This document shows, piece by piece, positions 7,285 through 15,907 of a stretch of DNA of 64,000 bases (position 1 is its first letter; each line of letters opens with the position of its first letter). The translations under genes were made by a program, and so were the position numbers. Below the pieces are notes generated by a model. The model was not told where the DNA came from and did not search any database. It saw only the letters and a program-made list of their open reading frames with translations. The DNA is from Chitinophagaceae bacterium (GTDB lineage Bacteria > Bacteroidota > Bacteroidia > Chitinophagales > Chitinophagaceae). The stretch lies in NCBI GenBank assembly GCA_016719165.1, contig JADKAJ010000001.1, positions 806,001 through 870,000 of the forward strand, in the 5' to 3' direction.

Positions 7285-9444
7285 TTACCTGATCAATACA
7301 AAAGTACCTTTTCTTTCTATAGTTTCTCCCGACTTGCCAATAGCTTTGATAAACCAGACATAAACACCGGCTTGCTGAAGCATGCCTTTTACTTTTCCAT
7401 TCCATCCTGCATTACGAAGGCTGGTTGAAAAAACCTGTTGTCCCCAGCGACTATAGATGCTGAATTCTTTAAGTATTACCTGGCCATGATAAAATGGTTT
7501 CAGTATATCGTTTTTCCCGTCATCATTAGGTGTAAATCCAGTTGGAATATAAATATCATCATACTGTAAAACTGTGATCCTTACTGAATCTTCTCCTTTA
7601 CAGCCCTCATTGTTACTGGCAGTAACTTTATAAACAATATCCTCCAGCGGAGTGGCAACAGGATTTCTAATGTTACTATTGCTTAACCATGTGTCTGGTG
7701 ACCATAGGAAACTATCAGCAGGTTCATTGGTTGAAAGGATAACAGATTGTCCAACTGTGATTGTCTGATCGGGTGGTGCGGTAACTGAAAAATTCTTAAT
7801 TTCTACCTGCTTTATTAATGAATCATCAATACAGGCAGCACCAGTAAGTAGTTTCAGTTTTACGGAATAAAAACCTTCCCGGTTATATATGTGAATCGGG
7901 TTTGCAGCTGTTGAAGTATTGCCATCACCAAAATCCCATAGATATTGTCCTCCTCCATTCTGTTCAAAAAGACTTTTATTGACGAAACGGATATAACCGG
8001 AATCACACCTGACTACATAATCAAAATCAGCATCGGTAATTGTACCAGTTGGTTTTATGATTCTGCTGCTTTTTATGTTACCACAACTGACAGAGGAAGA
8101 AATGGTCAGGGAAACAGTATAGGATTGATTTGCCGGAGCAAATGTATGAACCGGGTTTTGCAGGGTTGATGTATTTCCATCGCCAAAATTCCAGGACCAG
8201 GTGAGAGTTCCGGGCATGCCAGATATTGCAGTAAACTGAACTCTTCCGCTGCAGCTGTCAGTTATTACATATGAAAAACTATTGTTGGGATCATAGGCCA
8301 CATCATTAATAAAGGAGGGTGAACCGAAACGGGCAGAAAATGGTGAAATATCCAACTGGTTATCCTGGAAATTACAACCTGCACCTTTAACAGCAGGAGA
8401 ATTGATCACGCCAAGACTTTGACCTGGTCTGAATGTATAAATCTTTTCATTTGGCGCCAGCTGTAGCGTTAATACCGGCGAAGTAGTTGAAATGCTGATG
8501 GTTGATGCACTAACAGCAGCGGCGGAAGGCAAGGTAGCTTCCAACTGATCGATCTTTCTTTCATAAGGACGTACGAGATATAACATCTTTGAATCAGACG
8601 AGTATTCGCAGGCAACATACATTGCATTATCAAACATAACGGACCTTCCGTTAGTAACCTGGCCGGTTGTATTATCAAAGTCGAATAGCTGTACAAAATT
8701 CGGATTGCTTACATCAGGATCAAACAACGGGAAATGGGTCTGGCATAATTGCTTTCCGTCCGGGCTTATCTTCATATAGCCTGTATTGGTAAGCAGGTGT
8801 TGAGTAAGTATTACACCAGCCTGTGAAACCACAGGGTTTGATTGCAGTCCGTTGCAGGTGATCAGCCAGGAACGGAAAATATTAGAATTATTATCATTGG
8901 TGATCAGCCAGATATCCGTACCATTCTGATGCCGGGCGGCAGTAAGTCTTTCTGTACAGGATTGCCATAGTAGTGTGTTTTTGGAAACCACTTCGCCATT
9001 GCCATTATCCCGTTTCATATTTACGATAGAATAATTGTACCCGCTGCTGAAATTATTTTCAATGGCATCAGTGGTAAAAATGTAATAGATACTGTCATTT
9101 CCGGGAACGGGAACAATAATAGCAGCCTGACAGGATGAAATATTTCCTTTCAGATCATTTCCATTCAGCATAACCTGGTGCTGGCGATTAAAAACGGTTA
9201 TCCCATTCGTATAGAATAGCAATTGCCCGTTGCTGTCAGAAATTGCAGCGGATCCTTCATCCGTGATCATTGCTCCATCTGTAAGGGTAACAGGTGTTAC
9301 CTGACCGGGAGAACCCGAAAAGCGGATGCCTGCCCGCTGACCAAAATACCAGTTATTGTTCTGTTGTGCCTGCAATGCAAAACAGATAAAAAAATGGGAT
9401 AAAAATATAATTGTACTTTTTCTCAAACCAAACAGGTATTTCAA
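7285..9444 (-). CDS. PKD-domain surface protein with gliding-motility-type T9SS C-terminal domain
   Basis: 719 residues. The signal peptide (residues 1-27, ending FALQAQ) is followed by a region resembling a WD40/propeller-like fold (about 30-390: NNWYFGQRAGIRFSG, DGSAAISDSNGQLLFYTNG). Then come at least two PKD domains with WNFGDGNTSTLQNPVHTF and WDFGDGNTSTAANPIHIY. An Ig-like segment follows, with LSTNEPADSFLWSPDTWLS. The last ~85 residues (PTGFTPNDDGKNDILKP ... GVYVWFIKAIG ... GTFVLIR) are the gliding-motility-associated C-terminal domain that directs type B export by the type IX secretion system. Function is probably adhesion or cell-surface structure; the ligand is unknown. A barrel gene follows 29 bp downstream. 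Confidence 0.92.
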   Translation of the reverse strand: MKYLFGLRKSTIIFLSHFFICFALQAQQNNNWYFGQRAGIRFSGSPGQVTPVTLTDGAMITDEGSAAISDSNGQLLFYTNGITVFNRQHQVMLNGNDLKGNISSCQAAIIVPVPGNDSIYYIFTTDAIENNFSSGYNYSIVNMKRDNGNGEVVSKNTLLWQSCTERLTAARHQNGTDIWLITNDNNSNIFRSWLITCNGLQSNPVVSQAGVILTQHLLTNTGYMKISPDGKQLCQTHFPLFDPDVSNPNFVQLFDFDNTTGQVTNGRSVMFDNAMYVACEYSSDSKMLYLVRPYERKIDQLEATLPSAAAVSASTISISTTSPVLTLQLAPNEKIYTFRPGQSLGVINSPAVKGAGCNFQDNQLDISPFSARFGSPSFINDVAYDPNNSFSYVITDSCSGRVQFTAISGMPGTLTWSWNFGDGNTSTLQNPVHTFAPANQSYTVSLTISSSVSCGNIKSSRIIKPTGTITDADFDYVVRCDSGYIRFVNKSLFEQNGGGQYLWDFGDGNTSTAANPIHIYNREGFYSVKLKLLTGAACIDDSLIKQVEIKNFSVTAPPDQTITVGQSVILSTNEPADSFLWSPDTWLSNSNIRNPVATPLEDIVYKVTASNNEGCKGEDSVRITVLQYDDIYIPTGFTPNDDGKNDILKPFYHGQVILKEFSIYSRWGQQVFSTSLRNAGWNGKVKGMLQQAGVYVWFIKAIGKSGETIERKGTFVLIR

Positions 9445-9563
9445 CGTATTTATGAGACCCGCAACAACAAATTTGCTGCTTTTTAAGGGGAATTAACAGC
9501 ATGGGATAACTTTCACACAATAAAACCAGCGAATTTTGCGATTTTTAGCTAAACTCACTGCTA

Positions 9564-12500
9564 TTGAATCAATTATGCAGGATATTTCTTGTTATTACCC
9601 TGGCATTGACTTCCCTCTGGAGCAGTGCACAAATTCCTGTAGCCGGTAACCCTGTTTCTAACCTCCGGAAAAAGACTTTCAGGATAGATGCAGACAGCAT
9701 TAAAGTAGATACGATCAGTATAGTTCCCAATACTTTTTTCATCAGCAATGTGGTTGTTGAAGATTACCGCATTGATTATGTTAAGGCGATACTTTACTGG
9801 AAAAAGAAACCAATTGCTGACACTGTCACCATTACATACCGGGTGTTCCCCTTTAAACTAAATCCTGTAGCCCAGCGTATGAATTACGATAGTGTGATGA
9901 ATAATTTTTATCAGAAGCCCTTTGAATTTAACAATGGTTTAGCCGGCAATCAAAGAGGAGTCTTTGATTTTGGAACATTAAAAGCTGAAGGGAGCCTTGG
10001 CAGGCAAATTGGATTTGGTAACAGCCAGGATGCAGTGGTTAACTCTTCACTTAATCTGCAGCTCAGCGGTATGCTGGGTGATAGTATTGAAATACAGGCA
10101 GCTATTACTGATAATAATATTCCTATTCAACCTGATGGAACCACACAACAATTAAATGAATTTGACCAGGTTTTTCTCCAGTTTAAGAAAAGAGGATGGC
10201 AGCTGAATCTTGGGGATATTGATATCCGTCAAAATCAAAATTATTTTTTGAATTTCTACAAAAGATTGCAGGGTATCTCTTTTAAAACAGAGAATCGCCT
10301 GTCAAAAAGTATTAGTTCCAGAACCCTGGTGAGCGGTTCTATTGCCAAAGGGAAATTTAACCGGCAGATACTGGATCCTTTGGAGGGGAACCAGGGACCT
10401 TACAGGTTGCGGGGACCGAATAATGAATTATTTTTTGTCGTATTGGCTAATACGGAAAGAGTATTTTATGATGGACAACTGTTACAGCGGGGAGAAGACC
10501 AGGATTATGTGATCAATTATAATTCTGCGGAAATAACTTTTACTCCCCGCAGAATGATAACAAAGGATAGCAGGATACAGGTGGAGTTTGAATATGCGGA
10601 ACGGAATTATTTGAATACTAACCTCTATTTATCGCAGGAGTTTGAAGTCAATCAGAAACTGAAGATCCGGTTAGGGGCTTTCAATAATAATGATGCTAAA
10701 AACTCACCCATCAACCAGGTGCTGGATACCAGGCAAAAACAATTCCTGGCTGACCTTGGTGATAGCACCCAGAATGCGTTTTATCCCACAGCGTTAATTG
10801 ATTCTTTTGCTGCCGATAAAATTCTTTATGAGAAAATATATGTGGGATTGGATTCTTTTTATCAATATTCCACAAATCCTGCGACGGCTAAGTTCAGTTT
10901 GTCTTTTGTGGATGTAAAGCAGGGAAATGGTAATTATGTACCTGAATTTAACGGGGCTAATGGAAAAGTATACAAATACCTGCCACCTGTTGCTGGTATC
11001 AAACAAGGACAATATGAACCTGTGCAAATATTGGTTGCACCCAGGCGGCAACAAATAGTAAATCTGGGAATTGATTATGCTATTGATAAAAATACGTTGG
11101 TAAAAGCAGAAGTGGCAACCAGCAATAATGATGTGAATACTTTCTCCACGAAACAGGATGGGGATGACAGGGGATGGGCGACAAAAGTTCAGCTGAGTAA
11201 TAATAAAATGCTGAAGGCTGCTAAGAAACTGGAATTGACAACCGGGTTGGATTATGAATATGTGCAAAGTAAATTTAAACCTTTGGAAAGATTACGTAAC
11301 GTGGAATTTACAAGGGATTGGGGCCTTACTCTTTTCTCTGTTCCAGTTAATGAGAATATCATCAGGGTGTCAGCAGGTCTGAAGGATAAGAATAACCATG
11401 CTGTTTCCTACCAGTTCATCAATTATAACCGCAGTGATAATTATAATGGATTTCAGAATGTAATAAAACATAATGCTGACTGGAAAGGCTGGCGGTTCAA
11501 CAACCAGTTTACCGTTACAAATTTTAATGTGCAAAATGATAAAGGAACTTTCTTACGGCCAACCCTTGATTTAAGTAAACAGTTGAAGAAAATGGACAAC
11601 TGGAGAGTGGGGCTTAATTATAGCCTGGAGCAAAGTACTTCCCGTTATAAGACTAATGATACATTGACTCCTACCGCATTTTCATTTGATATCTACTCTG
11701 CTTATTTAAAATCGGATGAAAGTAAAAAGAATAAATATGGCATTACCTTCTTTACAAGGTCTGATAAATACCCGGTCGGCAAAGAATTTGTGAGAGGTGA
11801 CCGGAGCCTGAACCTGAACCTGCAAACAGAATTACTCGCAAACCCTAAACGCCAGTTTTACCTGAATACGACATTCCGAAAATTAAAAGTGTACAATGCC
11901 ACTTTGTCCAGACAAAAAGAAGATGAAACTATTTTAGGACGGGCAGAGTATGTAATGAATGAATGGAAAGGGTTACTAACGGGAACTGTTTTGTACGAAG
12001 TAGGCGCTGGGCAGGAACAGCGCAGGGATTTTGCATATTTAGAAGTGCCGGCCGGGCAGGGTGAATATGCCTGGATTGATTATAACAATGATGGTATTCA
12101 GCAACTGAACGAATTTGAACTTGCCGCTTTCCCTGACCAGGCAAAATTTATACGGGTGTTTACACCAACCAACGATTTTATAAAAGCAAATTATATCACA
12201 TTCAACTACAGGCTTGATATAAGTCCAAGGGCTGTATTAAACTCACCTAACCTGAAAGGTGCGAAGAAACTATTGTCAAAATTGAACCTGCTCACCTCAT
12301 TTCAGACCAGTAAAAAATCGGTTGCCAGCGGAGGTTTCGAATTCAATCCCTTCAAGTATGGGGTAAATGATACGGCATTAATTACCTTAAGTACTACCAT
12401 CCTGAATACACTTTCCTTTAACCGGTTTAGCAGTAAATGGGGAATTGATTTCAGCAATTATCGTAATAACGGGAAATCATTACTTACTTATGGGTACGAG

Positions 12501-13034
12501 AGCAGGAAAATAAATGACTGGTCTGTAAAATGGCGATGGAATATTAGCAGAAGCCTGGCGCTTACTGTAAATGGTAAAAAAGGATCCAATGCCTTATATA
12601 CACCTCAGTTTACCAACCGCAATTACCAGCTTTCGGTTTACACTGTTGAACCTTCAGTGATTTATATAAAAGGCACAAAGTTCAGGATTGTGAGCAGCTA
12701 CAAGTTTGATAGTAAGAAAAACCTGCCCCTGTACGGGAATGAGAAATCTATCTCCAATTCATTGAATCTTGAATCAAGGTATAATATCCTGCAACGTAGC
12801 TCTCTTACCGGCAAGTTTACTTTTAATAATATTAATTACGATTCTCCGGCCAATACAACAGTAAGCTATATTATGCTGGATGGTCTGTTGCCGGGGAAAA
12901 ATTTCCTTTGGTCGCTGGGCTTTAACAAAAGGCTGATTAATAACCTGGAGTTAAATTTTCAATACGATGGCCGTAAAGCCGCATCATCCCGTACCGTACA
13001 TTTAGGAAGGGCGGGAGTGACGGCATTGTTTTAA
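9564..13034 (+). CDS. large secreted outer-membrane/surface protein, TTG start
   Basis: 1156 residues. The only sensible initiation is TTG at 9564: an in-frame stop lies at 9546-9548 and no in-frame ATG precedes the signal peptide MNQLCRIFLVITLALTSLWSSAQ. The nearby ATG at 9575 is in another frame. The N-terminal 250 residues are soluble-like. A segment around residues 270-350 (GPYRLRGPNNELFFVVLANT, RVFYDGQLLQRGEDQDYVIN, EITFTPRRMI) resembles repeats seen in very large SprA-like or translocon-like surface barrels of Bacteroidota. The remaining ~800 residues alternate in beta-strand fashion with many aromatic residues, and the protein ends in a barrel-like ALF. It is half the size of SprA, so I do not name it. 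No close neighbour suggests a role. Confidence 0.8.
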   Translation: MNQLCRIFLVITLALTSLWSSAQIPVAGNPVSNLRKKTFRIDADSIKVDTISIVPNTFFISNVVVEDYRIDYVKAILYWKKKPIADTVTITYRVFPFKLNPVAQRMNYDSVMNNFYQKPFEFNNGLAGNQRGVFDFGTLKAEGSLGRQIGFGNSQDAVVNSSLNLQLSGMLGDSIEIQAAITDNNIPIQPDGTTQQLNEFDQVFLQFKKRGWQLNLGDIDIRQNQNYFLNFYKRLQGISFKTENRLSKSISSRTLVSGSIAKGKFNRQILDPLEGNQGPYRLRGPNNELFFVVLANTERVFYDGQLLQRGEDQDYVINYNSAEITFTPRRMITKDSRIQVEFEYAERNYLNTNLYLSQEFEVNQKLKIRLGAFNNNDAKNSPINQVLDTRQKQFLADLGDSTQNAFYPTALIDSFAADKILYEKIYVGLDSFYQYSTNPATAKFSLSFVDVKQGNGNYVPEFNGANGKVYKYLPPVAGIKQGQYEPVQILVAPRRQQIVNLGIDYAIDKNTLVKAEVATSNNDVNTFSTKQDGDDRGWATKVQLSNNKMLKAAKKLELTTGLDYEYVQSKFKPLERLRNVEFTRDWGLTLFSVPVNENIIRVSAGLKDKNNHAVSYQFINYNRSDNYNGFQNVIKHNADWKGWRFNNQFTVTNFNVQNDKGTFLRPTLDLSKQLKKMDNWRVGLNYSLEQSTSRYKTNDTLTPTAFSFDIYSAYLKSDESKKNKYGITFFTRSDKYPVGKEFVRGDRSLNLNLQTELLANPKRQFYLNTTFRKLKVYNATLSRQKEDETILGRAEYVMNEWKGLLTGTVLYEVGAGQEQRRDFAYLEVPAGQGEYAWIDYNNDGIQQLNEFELAAFPDQAKFIRVFTPTNDFIKANYITFNYRLDISPRAVLNSPNLKGAKKLLSKLNLLTSFQTSKKSVASGGFEFNPFKYGVNDTALITLSTTILNTLSFNRFSSKWGIDFSNYRNNGKSLLTYGYESRKINDWSVKWRWNISRSLALTVNGKKGSNALYTPQFTNRNYQLSVYTVEPSVIYIKGTKFRIVSSYKFDSKKNLPLYGNEKSISNSLNLESRYNILQRSSLTGKFTFNNINYDSPANTTVSYIMLDGLLPGKNFLWSLGFNKRLINNLELNFQYDGRKAASSRTVHLGRAGVTALF

Positions 13035-13120
13035 AATAACCGGATAAAATCAATCCGGTTCCGGATCATATATATATCTGAAGATGACGGGTATTGAAGC
13101 GGGGCTAAAGGGTATAAATT

Positions 13121-13182
13121 TCTCCCCGGGTACAGGCCTATAGTATCAGTAAAATGCCGGTAAACTGCCTGTCCCGGGGAGA
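13121..13182. terminator. GC-rich stem-loop between convergent genes
   Basis: The left arm 13121-13137 and right arm 13167-13182 pair over 16 bp, with a single bulged T and a 29 nt loop. The stem contains TCTCCCCGGG / CCCGGGGAGA. A T-rich stretch follows on the + side and an A-rich stretch precedes it. The genes on either side converge, so a bidirectional terminator is likely. A shorter stem (AACCGGAT/ATCCGGTT, 13038-13060) directly follows the upstream stop. Confidence 0.6.
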
Positions 13183-13204
13183 GTGAATTTTTCCTATACG
13201 TTAA

Positions 13205-13816
13205 TTAAAACGAAAAGGTTGTTCTCAGGCTTGCTACAAAATTCCTGTCTTTATAATCTTCTTCGTCTTTGTTTATATTGGATAATCCCTGTGCCAAACG
13301 GATACCAACACCAATACGATTTTTTTGATAACCTACACCCAGCAATCCTCCAAAATCAAAACCATTGATGTAATCTTTATAATCGTACGTTTCATCATTG
13401 TATTTGTCCTTTGCACTGACAAGTAAACCCGGTTGTACACCGGCCTCTCCATAAAAACCACCCTTGGAAGTGCCTCTTAATACAATAGGAAGATTAATAT
13501 AATTCAACATCACTTTACCAGAGGCATAAGTATCTGAATATTTTGACCCTTGCGTTGAATAATTTAATTCCGTCCGGATGCCCAGGATATCATTTAGTTC
13601 AAGCAGGCGGATACCTATACCGACATGAAAACCTATCAATGCCTCATCATAGCTTTCACTATCTCCATTAATACCACATGACTGGAGACCAAATGCAACG
13701 AACAGGAAATTATCAATTTTCTTTTTCTTTTGGTCGCCGTTCGAATCGGGTTCGATTTGTGCCACCATTAGCTGACTAACCAGGCAGCTGCTAAGCAGAA
13801 ATAATAATTTTCGCAT
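13205..13816 (-). CDS. PorT-type outer membrane beta-barrel protein
   Basis: 203 residues with signal peptide MRKLLFLLSSCLVSQLMVAQ. The rest has alternating strands with motifs common to the outer-membrane beta-barrel family of Bacteroidota (GFHVGIGIRLLE, RTELNYSTQGSKYS, YINLPIVLRG, GFYGEAGVQPGLLVSAK, FGGLLGVGYQ) and ends RTTFSF with terminal Phe. These proteins reside in the outer membrane; their specific role is generally unknown. It is preceded on the same strand by a secreted hypothetical gene with a 63 bp gap. Confidence 0.85.
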   Translation of the reverse strand: MRKLLFLLSSCLVSQLMVAQIEPDSNGDQKKKKIDNFLFVAFGLQSCGINGDSESYDEALIGFHVGIGIRLLELNDILGIRTELNYSTQGSKYSDTYASGKVMLNYINLPIVLRGTSKGGFYGEAGVQPGLLVSAKDKYNDETYDYKDYINGFDFGGLLGVGYQKNRIGVGIRLAQGLSNINKDEEDYKDRNFVASLRTTFSF

Positions 13817-13879
13817 AAAGTTTAGTTTAAAGGTTAAAAAAAAATATACTTCTAAGAGGGGTACTTCTATAGCCAGGTA

Positions 13880-14623
13880 CTAACGGGCACTTTGAGGTGC
13901 CTTGAATGATCCGAATTGAATGAAAGGTGCCCATGCCGAACCATTGCTCTTCATTTCTTTGAGGTCAGCGTACAGGCCGCAGGGTGAACCGCCTTTTCCG
14001 AAAATAAAAGGGAAGCGGATGTGATGGAACGGTAATTTATTCAGTCCTGCAATCGAATTGAATATTTCTATCGCATAGTCATAACAATTATACTTATTGA
14101 TATTGTATTTTTTGTTGGCGAGTTCTACCGCTGTTTTTATAACCTGCCGGAAATTATCTTCATCCAGGATTTTGGTGAGGGATACATTGTACTCCCGGTT
14201 GTCATTACTTAGAATTTCACTACGAACATTTTTAAAGATCAAACTGGATGCAGGCCTCCTGGGATAAAATCCAAATACACTATTGACAGTATCTTTTTCT
14301 TTCCATTTAGACAGAATAATAAATACATGCCCGGTTTCACTTTTCACATGCACTTTTGCAGGATTTTCATTATCAGGTAAGTCGGCGCATAGTGTAATAG
14401 AGTAATTGGCCTTATCATTAACCGGGTCGAAGCAAAACAGGCTGGTTGCAAGCTTTTCCGCCGCTGTTTTTTGTTTTACAGCAGGTTTATGGGGGATTTC
14501 CTTTTTTTCAGAACTGGCAATTCCCTGGGCATTGATGGTAAACAGAGGCAAGAACTGGAGCAGAATTACTACAGTCAGGAGTTTGCAGTTAGTGTTTGAA
14601 CTTAAAGTAATATGATAAATCAC
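13880..14623 (-). CDS. secreted protein with possible permuted papain-like (NlpC/LRAT-like) fold
   Basis: 247 residues. The N-terminal hydrophobic segment ends INAQG (about residue 34), a likely signal peptide. A conserved-looking SETGHVFIIL (His99) is followed ~80 residues later by KYNCYDYAIEIFN (Cys180). A histidine strand before a cysteine at the start of a helix is the order seen in permuted NlpC/P60-like and LRAT-like cysteine hydrolases. This assignment is inference from two motifs; no known family is recognised with certainty. The C-terminus has PCGLYADLKEM and a further Cys. The role could be peptide or acyl hydrolysis in the periplasm, or it may be inactive. Confidence 0.7.
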   Translation of the reverse strand: MIYHITLSSNTNCKLLTVVILLQFLPLFTINAQGIASSEKKEIPHKPAVKQKTAAEKLATSLFCFDPVNDKANYSITLCADLPDNENPAKVHVKSETGHVFIILSKWKEKDTVNSVFGFYPRRPASSLIFKNVRSEILSNDNREYNVSLTKILDEDNFRQVIKTAVELANKKYNINKYNCYDYAIEIFNSIAGLNKLPFHHIRFPFIFGKGGSPCGLYADLKEMKSNGSAWAPFIQFGSFKAPQSAR

Positions 14624-14715
14624 ATGTACTTAAGGATAAGTGTAATTTAAATATACAATTTTTTTAAATTAAAAATAATTTTAATTACAACGAACCCAGA
14701 TATCATTGGAGCAAA

Positions 14716-15813
14716 CTATACATTGAACCGGAAATGCATCACATCCCCGTCTTTCACCACATACTCCTTGCCTTCAATTCTTAATTTACCTACTTCCCGG
14801 CAGGCCGCTTCCGAACCATACTGGACAAAATCATCATAGCTGATCACTTCTGCTTTGATGAATCCTTTTTCAAAATCTGTATGGATCACACTGGCAGCCT
14901 GGGGTGCTTTCCAACCCTGGTGTATTGTCCAGGCCCTGACTTCCTGCACACCCGCAGTGAAGTAAGTATAGAGATTGAGTAATTTATAAGCGGAGTGAAT
15001 TAACCGGTCCAGGGCAGGTTCTTCCATATGGTATTCTTCCATGAACAATTGTTTATCCTCCCCATTTTCCATTTCAGCGATCTGTGCTTCAATGTTATTG
15101 TTCATAATTATCATTTGCGCCTTCTCATTTTTTATCGACTCCTTCAAGGCTTCCGAAAATTTATTCCCGGTATGCATGGATGGTTCATCAACATTGGCAA
15201 CATATAACACAGGTTTGTCGGTCAATAAGCATAAATCGGCAATAGCATTTTTTTCTTCCTTATCTAAATCCAGTTCCCGGATACTTTTCCCCTTTTCAAG
15301 ATGTTCTTTACACCGGATCAGTACTTCCAGTTCTGCTTTATATTTAGGATCCAGTTTTATTTGCTTTTCTGTTTTCTGAATTTTCTTCTCTACACTATCA
15401 AGGTCTTTTAACTGCAGTTCGGTGTCAATGATCTCTTTATCGCTGACTGGATTGATGGCTCCTTCATCTCTTAATATATTTTCATCTTCAAAACAACGGA
15501 CCACATGAATGATGGCATCTACTTCCCGGATATTAGCCAGAAATTTATTACCCAATCCTTCACCTTTACTGGCACCCCGAACAAGGCCGGCGATGTCAAC
15601 AATTTCAATCTGGGTAGGTACGATACGGTCGGGCACTACCAGTTCTGCCAGTTTATTTAATCGGGGGTCCGGAACATCAACCAGGCCTACATTAGGATCA
15701 ATGGTACAGAAACGGTAATTGCTTGCCTGTGCTTTGGCACTATTGCTAACCGCATTAAATAAAGTTGATTTTCCTACATTGGGTAATCCCACAATTCCTG
15801 CTTGTAATGCCAT
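14716..15813 (-). CDS. ychF: ribosome-associated ATPase YchF
   Basis: OBG-family P-loop protein that prefers ATP, binds ribosomes and modulates stress responses. 365 residues, the family length (about 363-368). Walker A GLPNVGKST is at residues 9-17; the family element DIAGLVRGASKGEGLGN follows, then NVDEP in the NKxE position. A helical coiled-coil insertion occupies the middle (EKKIQKTEKQIKLDPKYKAEL). The C-terminal TGS domain ends with GKEYVVKDGDVMHFRFNV, the hallmark of YchF. Start ATG at 15813 gives the canonical N-terminus. A -7 promoter box is placed 21 bp upstream. Confidence 0.97.
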   Translation of the reverse strand: MALQAGIVGLPNVGKSTLFNAVSNSAKAQASNYRFCTIDPNVGLVDVPDPRLNKLAELVVPDRIVPTQIEIVDIAGLVRGASKGEGLGNKFLANIREVDAIIHVVRCFEDENILRDEGAINPVSDKEIIDTELQLKDLDSVEKKIQKTEKQIKLDPKYKAELEVLIRCKEHLEKGKSIRELDLDKEEKNAIADLCLLTDKPVLYVANVDEPSMHTGNKFSEALKESIKNEKAQMIIMNNNIEAQIAEMENGEDKQLFMEEYHMEEPALDRLIHSAYKLLNLYTYFTAGVQEVRAWTIHQGWKAPQAASVIHTDFEKGFIKAEVISYDDFVQYGSEAACREVGKLRIEGKEYVVKDGDVMHFRFNV

Positions 15814-15833
15814 ATCTTTTATTTTTCGAGGCG

Positions 15834-15841
15834 CAAAGATA
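15834..15841 (-). promoter_or_regulatory. candidate -7 promoter element of ychF
   Basis: On the minus strand the sequence reads TATCTTTG, an exact match to TAnnTTTG, 21 bp before the ychF ATG. The nearest minus-strand TTTG (15872-15875) is 30 bp away, longer than the usual spacer. Confidence 0.4.
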
Positions 15842-15907
15842 AGGGTTAACAGCCTGATGGAGGATTGAAATCAAACCTTTAACTTCAAAGCCTAAACATG
15901 AATTCAC

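Noticed and set aside
10794..11267. 157-codon open frame on the minus strand inside the large surface protein
   Set aside because: Fully antisense to a long coherent beta-rich coding sequence with a signal peptide; shadow frame.
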